From positions 1-13,036 of the forward strand of contig CABQCN010000008.1 of the NCBI GenBank assembly GCA_902462635.1: a DNA stretch of 13,036 bases, in the 5' to 3' direction. The position numbers were made by a program, and so were the translations under genes. Positions 1-7,430 of this stretch are shown here, one piece after another. The DNA comes from an uncultured Oscillospiraceae bacterium (GTDB lineage Bacteria; Bacillota; Clostridia; UBA1212; UBA1255). The notes below the pieces were generated by a model. It worked only from the letters and a program-made list of their open reading frames with translations, made no database searches and had not been told where the DNA came from. Every line of letters begins with the position of its first letter. Position 1 is the first letter of the stretch.

Positions 1-2
1 CG

Positions 3-3000
3 GTTACGATCGATCCGCAGGTGATCGTATCGGGTTCGTCGCAGATAACGACATACGGCTGGGTAAACGGCACAATGAGCACCGGGGCGACGCACCGGAT
101 CGGAACGGCCGCCGGATCGGCCTGCGAATACAGGCGGATGTACCTGCGGCTGAACATGCCGGAGGCGATCCGGAGCATGCGCATCAAAAAGGCGGAACTG
201 ACCTTCCGGCAGCAGTCCGGAAACACGAGCTTGGCCGTCTGCCCCAGGATCGGACTGTACAAGGTAACAGGAAATATTGCCGCAGGAAACTGTACGCCGG
301 CATTTGACGAATTGCCGCTCGATTATGAGATGATGCGCAGCGGAAGCACGGAATATACTTTCGACGTCACGGCGCTCGTGGACGAACAGAACAGAACGGG
401 CGCGAGCCGGTTCGGCCTCCTGCTGAAACTGACCGACGAATCGTGCCAGGGCGCTGCCGATATGGTCTGGTACGGCGGCACATCCTCCGCTGCGTATGTA
501 CCCAAGCTGACCGTATCCTACGAATCGTCTTTCGGCACCGGTATGTCTTCGCGTACAACCAGCCATTCGCTCGGATATTTCGGCACGGGCAGCGTGGATC
601 TGCAAAGCGGCAGTCTGGCGTTCGAATCGGATGACTTCGTCTGGAGCGGCGCCAGAATGCCGGTCACGATCAAACACTCTTATACCTCAGCGCTTGCGGG
701 CCTGAACTATACGGCAAACGCCTCTGCCGGCCTCAACACGGCGGATTTCAGCGCCATGCGGATCGGCAAAGGCTGGAAGCTGAATTACATGCAGAGCCTG
801 CTGCCCAAAACATTCCGCCACGAAGGCGTCTCCTGTTCCGGCTACGTATATATTACGGAAACCGGCGAGGAGATCTACCTCAGAAAGGGTACGTCAAACG
901 ACCTGAAGAAATGCTGCACGATCGGCGGGCAGTGCTGTGATTACTACCTGTATACGGACGTCAAAGACTCCGATTGCAAATATGACCCTTGTGAAAAGAA
1001 ACTGTACCGGGGCAGCGAAACGTACGCGTTCGACAGCGCCGGCAGGCTCACGGAAATCACAGACGAAGCCGGCAATCACACCGTACTGACGTATACGTCA
1101 GGGAAGCTGACCTCCGTTACGGATGGAGCAGGCAGAGTGTTCTCGCTGAACTACACCGCGGCCGGACAGCTGACGTCGATCGTCGCGCCGGATGAGACAT
1201 GCGTTTCGTACGCTTACGAAGACGGATACCTGACGCAGATCACATATCCCGATGGGCGGAAAGCGCAGATCGGCTATCTCACCGCGGCCAGCGGGCAGGC
1301 AGGTTCGGTGCGGCTGCTTTCCGCAGACGACACGCTTCTTTATGCAGTCAGTTATTTCCCGGACGAGAGCAACAGGGTCTTTTCAATCATCGAATACGCG
1401 CCCGACGGCACGCCCGGCCAGAGCCAATACTTTGAATACGCCGCCGCGGCCAGAAAGACGACGGTAACAGCGCAGGAACGTCCGGATGCCGGAGAATCCT
1501 GCGGGAACAGTATCAAAACCATCTATACCTTCGACGAGGAAGGCAACGTAGTAAGCAGCTACCTTTCTGCAGACGGAATCGGAAATGCGGGCGCCGGCGA
1601 AGAAACGCCGGGCAGCGGAATCAACCCGTACCTGGAGCACGGCGCGGCGGTTGCCTGTAATATCAGCAACCTGCTCTTCAACCACGACTTTTCGGAACCG
1701 AAGCGCTGGAGCGGTACGGCGGTAAACGCGGAGGATTTCACCGCCGCTCCCTATTACAGCCAGGCGGCGGCGCTGTTCGGCGGATATGTGATGCGGCTGC
1801 AGTCCCACCATGAAGAATCGCTCCGAAACGGATTTTACCAGACGACCAATGTGCTGCCCGCAGGGCAATACACGTTCTCCGCATATCTCCGCCTGCTCAC
1901 AAACGCGGCGGGCGCGGAAAACGTACCGAATCCGGGCGCCTATCTGGCGGTAAGCAAAACGGATGGGATCCTGCTTACGGAAAGCGAACATATCAAAGCG
2001 GCGGAGAGCGAATACGTCCGGCTCGTCGTATCGTTCGAATTGAAAGAAGCGCAGGCGGTCCGTGCCGGAATCTACGTGGACGGCCGGACGACGCTGTATG
2101 TAAATGCGCCGCAGCTGGAGAAGAACGCGTCCGCGAATGCGTATAACATGCTGACGGACGGCAGTTTTGAAGACAGCCGTACGGATTTATACTGGTCCGG
2201 CACGGCCAACGCGTCGCAGACGGCGGAAGCGCGGTTCGATCTGAACAGCTCGCTGAAAATCGTGAGCAATCCATATACGGAAGGAAGAATTTCTCAGAGC
2301 GTCCAGGTAAAATCATACACAAACTATCGGGAAACGTTCACGCTCTCCGGCTGGGCGAAGGGTACGGCGGTTCCTGCCCGTGACCGGCAGACGCCGCAGG
2401 AAGCAGTCTTCCGGCTGAAAGCGGAAATCCGCTACAGCGACAATACGGCGGAAAGCCACACGGCCGATTTCTCCCCGTGTACGGAGGAATGGCAGCTTGC
2501 AAGCGTACAGTTCACAAAAGAGAAATACAAGACCGTAAGCAAGATTCTGGTATCCTGCGAATACAGCTATAACACAGGCTGCGCATATTTCGACTGTATC
2601 CAGCTTGTCCGAAGCGGTCTGGAAACGGGCCTGTCCGCCGACGATTTCACCGTAATTTCGGAAAGCGGCGGCGAAGAAGAGCTCGGCGAAAGCGCGGAAA
2701 CGGACGCAGCCGAATTCCGGGAAGCAAAAGACGGTTACGGCAACAGCCTGACGGAAACGACGTTTATGGACGGCGAACTCGGAACGTTATACAAATCGTT
2801 TGCTTACAATGCTTCCGGGAACGACCTGACGGAGGAAACGGACGCCAGGGGAAACGTCACAACGTATACCGTAGAAGAAACAACCTCCCGTACCGAAAGT
2901 ACGCTGGACCGCTGCGGCGTCAAAACCGAAACGCTCTATGACACGGCCGGCCGCTTGCGGCAGCGGAAGATCTCCAAAAACGCCTCCCTTCTTGGCGCCG

Positions 3001-5006
3001 CCGAGTACGGATACGACGCGCTGGACAATCTGACGGGCATCACCCGCGGGGACGGCATGGGCTACGCGCTGCAATACGATGCCTTCCGCAACCCGGAACG
3101 CATCGGCGTAAACGGAATCGAAACGCCGCTCGTAAAATACACGTATAAAGACGGCGGCGGCCGTTTGAAACAGGTGGAGTACGCAAACGGCGATAAAATG
3201 AACGTAATCTATAACAGCCTCGGGCAGGTCACAGCAGAGACGTGGACGGACCGGAACGGCACGGAAAATGCGAAGTACAGGTATCTCTACGATGGAAGCG
3301 GAAACATCGTAAGCAGCGTTGACATATTACGTGCCAAAGCATATACTTACTACTATGAGAACGGGAACGTAAGCCGCATGACGGAAAGCGATGTGACGCT
3401 GAACGCAGACGGCGGGATCCTGTCGAAGACGGTCAGAGGGACGGTTCTCTACGCATACGACGCCGAAGGGCGGCTCCGGAGCAAAGCGGTGCGGGATGCA
3501 AGCGGAACAGGGAGCACGTACCGGTACGAGCACACGGAAGACGGCGGCACGGTAGCGACGTTGCCGACGGGAGTGAAGTCGCACGGGAAGACCGACCACC
3601 TGGGCAGGAAGACGTTCGACGAGCTGCAGCTGGGTAAAGGATTCTTAAGCCGGCAGTTCACGTACCATCCGGGCAGCGTGACGCAAACGCACATAGACAA
3701 CGGAATAATGAAATCCTCGCCGGCGACGGGCTTGATCCAGACGGTCACGTTCGCAAACGGAAGGACGATTACGTACGGTTATGACGCGGAAGAGCGGATC
3801 ACGCGTGTGGAAGACAGCGCAGACGGCGTCACGGAGTACGCGTACGACGGTCTGGGCCAGCTGGCAGTCGAAACGAGAGGCAGTACCGTTACGACGGTTA
3901 CGTATGACAATTACGGGAACATCCGCACAAAAGGCGGAAATACGTACACGTACGGAAACAGGAACTGGAAAGACCTGCTCACGGCATACAACGGCACGCC
4001 GATCACATACGACGCGGGCGGCAATCCGCTCTCCTACAGAGGCTTCACGTTTACCTGGGAGAAAGGGCGGCAGTTAAAGAGCGCTTCTTTCGACGGAAGC
4101 ACGGCGGCGTACGCGTATAATGCCGGCGGGCAGCGTACGAGCAAAACGGTCAACGGCGTAAAGCACGAGTATCTGCTGGAAGGCGCGAAGATTCTTCGGG
4201 AGAAGTTCGAAGGATACGATATCGAATATCTTTATGATCATGAAGACGCGGTATGCGGTATGGTGTGCAACGGCAGACCATATTACTACTACAAGAATCT
4301 GCAGGGCGACGTGATTGCGGTGACCGATTCCACGGGCGCGGTAATGCTCCGCTACACGTATGACGCCTGGGGCAAGCCCACAGGCCAGTATCTCGGAGAG
4401 AGCGAAGCCGGCGGCATTGATTTTATTTATGCCGGTTTAAACCCCTTCCGCTACAGAGGATACTATTACGACAGCGAGACCGGGCTTTATTGGTTACAAT
4501 CAAGATACTATGATCCTGAAATAGGTCGTTTCATAAATGCGGATGTTCCAGAGATGATGCTCTTACAACTGGGGAATGTGCTTTCAACTAATCTTTTCAC
4601 TTATTGTAATAATAATCCGGTTAATTATGCTGACCCGAATGGTACATTTAGAATATCCGTTACTGCTGCTGGTATTATAATTAATGTTGTTTTAATTGCT
4701 TTAATTTATGTAACTACTGCATATAATGCTGTTAGATTAGCTTCTTGGGCAAAAAAAATCAAGTGGTTTAAGAGTATATATACAAAAGCAGTCGATGGTT
4801 TAGCTAAAGCAATTTTTAATGCGATGGATGGAATATTATATAAAATAATGGGAAAGGCAGCAAATGCTGCTACAAGATCATTTACGGTAAGCAAAATAAA
4901 AAATATTATTGATGGTTTGATATCTTTATCACCGGGAATGTTAATCGCAACTTTAATTGATATGGTAGACCACGATGGACGTAATGGATCAATATATTTC
5001 AGATAG
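3..5006 (+). CDS. RHS/YD-repeat polymorphic toxin protein, 5' end outside window
   Basis: This is a large RHS-repeat protein; 1661 residues are readable from a GTG at 21. The frame is open to the window edge and the residues before that GTG (VTIDPQ) fit a DNRLRE-type domain, so the true start lies upstream. Numbering from 21: residues 1-165 resemble a DNRLRE/carbohydrate-binding beta domain; about 190-260 match the RHS N-terminal region (LQSGSLAFESDDF, then RMPVTIKHSYTS); about 295-330 is a cysteine-rich patch; about 330-525 and 905-1440 are YD repeats; about 550-870 is an insertion with two carbohydrate-binding-like units, starting near NLLFNHDF and NMLTDGSFED. The core ends with RYRGYYYDSETGLYWLQSRY and YYDPEIGRFINAD (to about 1508), followed by NNPVNYADPNG. 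In this family the YD repeats form a shell around a C-terminal toxin. The tip after residue 1541 is hydrophobic. Cell export and contact-dependent killing are inferred from the family. Confidence 0.93.
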   Translation, partial: VTIDPQVIVSGSSQITTYGWVNGTMSTGATHRIGTAAGSACEYRRMYLRLNMPEAIRSMRIKKAELTFRQQSGNTSLAVCPRIGLYKVTGNIAAGNCTPAFDELPLDYEMMRSGSTEYTFDVTALVDEQNRTGASRFGLLLKLTDESCQGAADMVWYGGTSSAAYVPKLTVSYESSFGTGMSSRTTSHSLGYFGTGSVDLQSGSLAFESDDFVWSGARMPVTIKHSYTSALAGLNYTANASAGLNTADFSAMRIGKGWKLNYMQSLLPKTFRHEGVSCSGYVYITETGEEIYLRKGTSNDLKKCCTIGGQCCDYYLYTDVKDSDCKYDPCEKKLYRGSETYAFDSAGRLTEITDEAGNHTVLTYTSGKLTSVTDGAGRVFSLNYTAAGQLTSIVAPDETCVSYAYEDGYLTQITYPDGRKAQIGYLTAASGQAGSVRLLSADDTLLYAVSYFPDESNRVFSIIEYAPDGTPGQSQYFEYAAAARKTTVTAQERPDAGESCGNSIKTIYTFDEEGNVVSSYLSADGIGNAGAGEETPGSGINPYLEHGAAVACNISNLLFNHDFSEPKRWSGTAVNAEDFTAAPYYSQAAALFGGYVMRLQSHHEESLRNGFYQTTNVLPAGQYTFSAYLRLLTNAAGAENVPNPGAYLAVSKTDGILLTESEHIKAAESEYVRLVVSFELKEAQAVRAGIYVDGRTTLYVNAPQLEKNASANAYNMLTDGSFEDSRTDLYWSGTANASQTAEARFDLNSSLKIVSNPYTEGRISQSVQVKSYTNYRETFTLSGWAKGTAVPARDRQTPQEAVFRLKAEIRYSDNTAESHTADFSPCTEEWQLASVQFTKEKYKTVSKILVSCEYSYNTGCAYFDCIQLVRSGLETGLSADDFTVISESGGEEELGESAETDAAEFREAKDGYGNSLTETTFMDGELGTLYKSFAYNASGNDLTEETDARGNVTTYTVEETTSRTESTLDRCGVKTETLYDTAGRLRQRKISKNASLLGAAEYGYDALDNLTGITRGDGMGYALQYDAFRNPERIGVNGIETPLVKYTYKDGGGRLKQVEYANGDKMNVIYNSLGQVTAETWTDRNGTENAKYRYLYDGSGNIVSSVDILRAKAYTYYYENGNVSRMTESDVTLNADGGILSKTVRGTVLYAYDAEGRLRSKAVRDASGTGSTYRYEHTEDGGTVATLPTGVKSHGKTDHLGRKTFDELQLGKGFLSRQFTYHPGSVTQTHIDNGIMKSSPATGLIQTVTFANGRTITYGYDAEERITRVEDSADGVTEYAYDGLGQLAVETRGSTVTTVTYDNYGNIRTKGGNTYTYGNRNWKDLLTAYNGTPITYDAGGNPLSYRGFTFTWEKGRQLKSASFDGSTAAYAYNAGGQRTSKTVNGVKHEYLLEGAKILREKFEGYDIEYLYDHEDAVCGMVCNGRPYYYYKNLQGDVIAVTDSTGAVMLRYTYDAWGKPTGQYLGESEAGGIDFIYAGLNPFRYRGYYYDSETGLYWLQSRYYDPEIGRFINADVPEMMLLQLGNVLSTNLFTYCNNNPVNYADPNGTFRISVTAAGIIINVVLIALIYVTTAYNAVRLASWAKKIKWFKSIYTKAVDGLAKAIFNAMDGILYKIMGKAANAATRSFTVSKIKNIIDGLISLSPGMLIATLIDMVDHDGRNGSIYFR
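4405..4544 (+). repeat. Copy A of a 140-bp direct repeat at the end of the RHS core
   Basis: These 140 bases encode the end of the RHS core (GGIDFIYAGLNPFRYRGYYY to GRFINAD). They recur at 5457-5596 with only 4 mismatches and no gaps. The copy spans the point where the GC-rich body changes to AT-rich DNA (around 4425-4500). It is a ready substrate for homologous recombination between the expressed and the orphan tip. Confidence 0.95.
4641..5003 (+). other. C-terminal hydrophobic toxin domain (tip 1) of the RHS protein
   Basis: This is the variable tip after the RHS core, about 121 residues and part of the 3-5006 gene. It begins with a long hydrophobic segment (VTAAGIIINVVLIALIYVTT), continues with a basic amphipathic stretch (WAKKIKWFKS), and ends in a glycine and hydrophobic segment followed by an acidic end (SPGMLIATLIDMVDHDGRNG). 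No nuclease, deaminase, protease or ADP-ribosylation motif is visible. The DNA is much richer in A and T than the body. A membrane-targeting or pore-forming toxin is inferred from the hydrophobicity and from the membrane character of the next gene. The toxin role itself rests on position after the RHS core. Confidence 0.6.
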
Positions 5007-5019
5007 GAGTGCTGAATGA

Positions 5020-5286
5020 TTGAAAATATTTGAAAATAAACCGAGGTTAAGATTAATATTTATATTACCGGCTGTATTTATGATTTTCAGACTTTTATAT
5101 AACCAAATACATCCGGTGACTGTAATATGTTCATTGGTAATGTTGTTTTTCATCTATTTAATTTTAATAAAAGCAGATATATTAATGCCACAAAGAAAAA
5201 ACATTTTAAATAATTTTAAATTTGATTTATTATGTATAGCACTTTTGGTTGAATTTATATATGCAATAATAAAATTCATTAAATAG
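5020..5286 (+). CDS. Small three-helix membrane protein, likely immunity to tip 1
   Basis: An 88-residue hydrophobic protein that I do not recognise by name. It has three likely membrane segments, about residues 11-27, 32-52 and 67-85, joined by short basic loops, with no signal peptide cleavage site and no enzymatic motif. The start is a TTG only 13 bases after the RHS stop; the AGGAG overlapping that stop (5005-5009) sits about ten bases upstream. An ATG at 5016 closes after five codons and is not the start. Tight coupling to the toxin tip, matching AT-rich composition and position are the usual signs of an immunity gene in polymorphic toxin loci. Acting in the membrane would suit protection from a membrane-active toxin. 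The function is inferred from context only. Confidence 0.68.
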   Translation: MKIFENKPRLRLIFILPAVFMIFRLLYNQIHPVTVICSLVMLFFIYLILIKADILMPQRKNILNNFKFDLLCIALLVEFIYAIIKFIK

Positions 5287-5302
5287 TCTCCAAATTTACA
5301 CA

Positions 5303-5342
5303 ATGTACCCCTGATATCACTCAGATGATATCAGGGGTACAT
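5303..5342. terminator. 17-bp perfect hairpin after immunity gene 1
   Basis: ATGTACCCCTGATATCA at 5303-5319 pairs perfectly with 5326-5342 around a six-base loop. It starts 16 bases after the stop of the 5020 gene, so termination of the toxin-immunity transcript is the simplest reading. No run of T follows, which weakens that call. It also marks the border to the orphan RHS cassette. Confidence 0.5.
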
Positions 5343-6139
5343 ACTCAACGGGTACGGATATATTACTACGGCAAAAACATTCAGGGTGATATAATAGCCG
5401 TTTTAGATGTAAACACGGGAAGTATAGTTACAGAGTACACCTACGGCACCTGGGGCAAGCCGGCGGCATCGACTTTATTTATGCCGGTTTAAACCCCTTC
5501 CGCTACAGAGGATACTATTACGACAGCGAGACCGGGCTTTATTGGTTACAATCAAGATGCTATGATCCGGAAATAGGTCGTTTCATAAATGCGGATACAC
5601 CTGAAATTTTGGGATTGTCGGCCTACACAGGGGATATTTTAGGCATTACTCCTCTGTTTGCTTATGCTCATAACAACCCCGTTATGAACTATGACCCGGC
5701 AGGATATTTCACGATCGCTCGTTGGATGATATCTGTACCGCTTGATATACTATTTATGGTAATTTCACCTTATCTTGCACCTGTTAAGTCAGCCGCAAAA
5801 TCTTTTACAGGTAAGACTTTAAAAACAAAACTTTCTACACCTTTAATCAATCTGATTAAATCGGTTGCGAAAATATCCTCATCTGTACTAAATGCAGTAA
5901 AGAATGTCGTAACAAAAATTCCAATTTGGGGAAAGAGGTGGGCAAGCAAAATAAACGTAGCTTCAATAAGTTCAAAAATAGCAGGAGCTACCACATCAGC
6001 TATTTTTAACACCATACTAAATACGATTGTTCCAAACATTACAATATTCCTATCTGTAGGTGGGTTTATTGCGGGCATTCTCGATTTATTGTCTGACAAA
6101 CGATTGGATAATAAAATCACTATTCCGTTTGTTTGGTAA
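5343..6139 (+). pseudogene. Orphan RHS core fragment with a second toxin tip (tip 2), frameshifted
   Basis: A displaced 3' end of an RHS gene with no start or 5' part. The segment up to 5456 encodes a divergent RHS core (YYYGKNIQGDIIAV, TYGTWGKP) that stops at 5490-5492. The frame then shifts into one almost identical to the main gene core (RYRGYYYDSETGLYWLQSR, GRFINADTPEI), which runs open to 6139. The last 145 residues, after NNPVMNYDPAGYF, form a second hydrophobic tip: an N-terminal apolar segment (ISVPLDILFMVISPYL), a lysine-rich helical middle and a glycine and apolar end (SVGGFIAGILDLLSDK). No ribosome site precedes the possible TTG start at 5609. Such orphan tips are known from RHS and CdiA loci as stores of alternative toxins. 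It is probably silent unless recombined onto the full gene. Confidence 0.85.
5457..5596 (+). repeat. Copy B of the 140-bp direct repeat, inside the orphan tip
   Basis: This copy matches 4405-4544 over 140 bases with 4 substitutions: two in the GGCATCGACTTT stretch, one changing YY to CY and one silent change in the DPEIGRF part. Recombination with copy A would remove 1052 bp (tip 1, immunity 1 and the hairpin) and fuse tip 2 in frame to the full RHS protein, directly upstream of the second immunity candidate. Confidence 0.95.
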
Positions 6140-6147
6140 AAGAAATG

Positions 6148-6184
6148 ATGTACAGGGTGATCTGTTATAGTTTGCCCTGTACAT
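6148..6184. other. Hairpin between tip 2 and its putative immunity gene
   Basis: ATGTACAGGG (6148-6157) pairs perfectly with CCCTGTACAT (6175-6184) around a 17-base loop. It lies in the 70-base gap between the tip 2 stop and the next start. It could act as a partial terminator or attenuator, or as a transcript-stabilising stem. No T run follows. Confidence 0.45.
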
Positions 6185-6209
6185 TACTCAAATTTGAGGA
6201 GGGTTTATA

Positions 6210-6866
6210 ATGATGATTAAAATTCATCTTAAATCAGATATAAATACAAAATTAAACTTCTTAATTGAAGAAGAATATATAGTCTATACAGGCGATAATG
6301 TTTCTGTTGATGTTCCCGATAATGATTTGACCAAAATTAAAGTGTATAAAGAAAAGTCAAAAAAAATGTCTTTATGGTCATACTTCTTAATAATTCCATT
6401 AAGGATAATTCGCGGATTTTTTGATATTCTTATTATGAATATTCCTAAGAATTTTGTTAAAAAAATTGAGCCTTATAGTTTTTGCGGCTGTTTTGAAATT
6501 GACTTAAAATATCAAAGAGATATATCAGTGAATTATCAACCGTCAAAGTATTCAGAAGAAGAAGGTAAACTCATTTTGCCTGTTGTGAAAATTGATGATA
6601 AGAATATAGATTTGGTTTGCGATCTTAACTTAGATAGCGTTAACGAGGCTTTTCGGGAATACTGCATTCACTTTATATCCATTTCGTTTTATAGCTTTTT
6701 AATATTTATTATTATTTTTATAATGTCATACAAAACGACAATGCTTTGGCCGTTGTTATTGATGTTTATTGCTTTGACTGTTTTAATCCCTGCGGTTAAA
6801 ATATATAAAGAATATACTCACATGAAAAAAGTTAAAAATAAAATTTTAGAGATTGATGAGAAGTAG
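6210..6866 (+). CDS. Membrane protein, likely immunity to orphan tip 2
   Basis: A 218-residue protein that I do not recognise as a named family. The start ATG at 6210 follows GAGGAGG (6196-6202) at a seven-base spacing. An ATG at 6213 is possible but less well spaced. Residues 1-50 are polar. A hydrophobic, partly basic segment at about 55-78 may enter the membrane. Residues 80-150 form a soluble domain with a short cysteine motif (CGC). Two clear membrane helices follow at about 153-173 and 177-197, then a lysine-rich cytoplasmic tail. Its place directly after an orphan hydrophobic toxin tip mirrors the 5020 gene after tip 1, so immunity is the best inference. Its strong ribosome site suggests it can be made even though the toxin beside it is silent. 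Confidence 0.6.
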   Translation: MMIKIHLKSDINTKLNFLIEEEYIVYTGDNVSVDVPDNDLTKIKVYKEKSKKMSLWSYFLIIPLRIIRGFFDILIMNIPKNFVKKIEPYSFCGCFEIDLKYQRDISVNYQPSKYSEEEGKLILPVVKIDDKNIDLVCDLNLDSVNEAFREYCIHFISISFYSFLIFIIIFIMSYKTTMLWPLLLMFIALTVLIPAVKIYKEYTHMKKVKNKILEIDEK

Positions 6867-7100
6867 TATTCATAAAAATTGTGATAAAAACAAACTTCTT
6901 TTTCTCCCGCTACTCTGATTTATTCAAGACAGCTGGAATTTTTTTACACAATAATTTTATGACTTTTTATTTCGCACACAATTTATCTTGTCAAGGGAAG
7001 GCGAGGTATGTCATGTGGCAGAGGTAAACAGGCAGAAACAGCAGAAGATAAACATTGTTTATCGGTTTATTGGCATAGCGTTGTGATTGTGTTTACATAG
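6867..7100. other. AT-rich spacer with no recognisable gene
   Basis: No open frame with a ribosome site and no recognisable protein remnant was seen between the second immunity candidate and the decayed third tip. One short stem is present near 7050 (GATAAAC paired with GTTTATC). The stretch is probably debris of an older toxin and immunity module, but nothing in it proves that. Confidence 0.5.
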
Positions 7101-7313
7101 AGTAATCCTTCCGAGACGGGATTTTATGCAACAGGAACTCGTTATTATGACCCTGTTGTTGGAAGATTCATAAATGCAGATTCACTTATTGACAATAGAA
7201 GCGTGTTAGGTACAAATCTTTACGCTTATTGTTGGAACAACCCGGTGAATTGTTTATTGCGAGACAGGATTAAAAAACAACAAATCAGCCTTATAAAACT
7301 AAAGAGTAGATGA
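7101..7313 (+). pseudogene. Remnant of a third RHS core end and tip
   Basis: The frame from 7101 reads SNPSETGFYATGTRYYDP, then VVGRFINADSLIDNRSVLGT, then NLYAYCWNNPVN. This is the diagnostic end of an RHS core. It then loses similarity at the point where a toxin tip should begin and stops at 7311-7313 inside the following hairpin. No start, upstream core or tip remains. Its sequence differs clearly from the two other core ends in this window, so it came from another RHS gene or an older exchange rather than from a recent duplication. Confidence 0.8.
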
Positions 7314-7342
7314 TTTCTGATCATCTACTCTTTAGTTTTATA
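7292..7342. terminator. Strong bidirectional hairpin terminator
   Basis: The 22 bases at 7292-7313 are the perfect reverse complement of 7321-7342, with a seven-base loop. The outer part is A-rich on the left and T-rich on the right (TTTAGTTTTATA), so it can terminate in both directions. It closes the RHS tip archive and insulates the gene starting at 7431. Confidence 0.75.
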
Positions 7343-7368
7343 CATCCATAATTTTGGAATAAATTAGG

Positions 7369-7396
7369 TTGTTTTATGTGGAATATATAGTATAAT
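7369..7396 (+). promoter_or_regulatory. Sigma-70-type promoter for the 7431 gene
   Basis: TTGTTT (7369-7374) and a perfect TATAAT (7391-7396) are separated by 16 bases. The start codon lies 35 bases downstream of the -10 box, with AAGGAG at 7416-7421. The gene therefore has its own promoter right after the strong terminator. Confidence 0.7.
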
Positions 7397-7430
7397 GTAA
7401 ATATAAATTCATATAAAGGAGATAAGTTTA

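Noticed and set aside
1383..1991. A 202-codon open frame on the minus strand inside the RHS gene
   Set aside because: It lies opposite a well-supported gene, has arginine-rich low-quality content and shows no ribosome site or family motif; it is a shadow of GC-rich codon use.
3000..4400. Short recurring words in the RHS body resembling a repeat array
   Set aside because: They are spaced by the YD-repeat protein period and reflect repeated Y-D and G-x-x-x codons, not CRISPR or DNA-level repeats.
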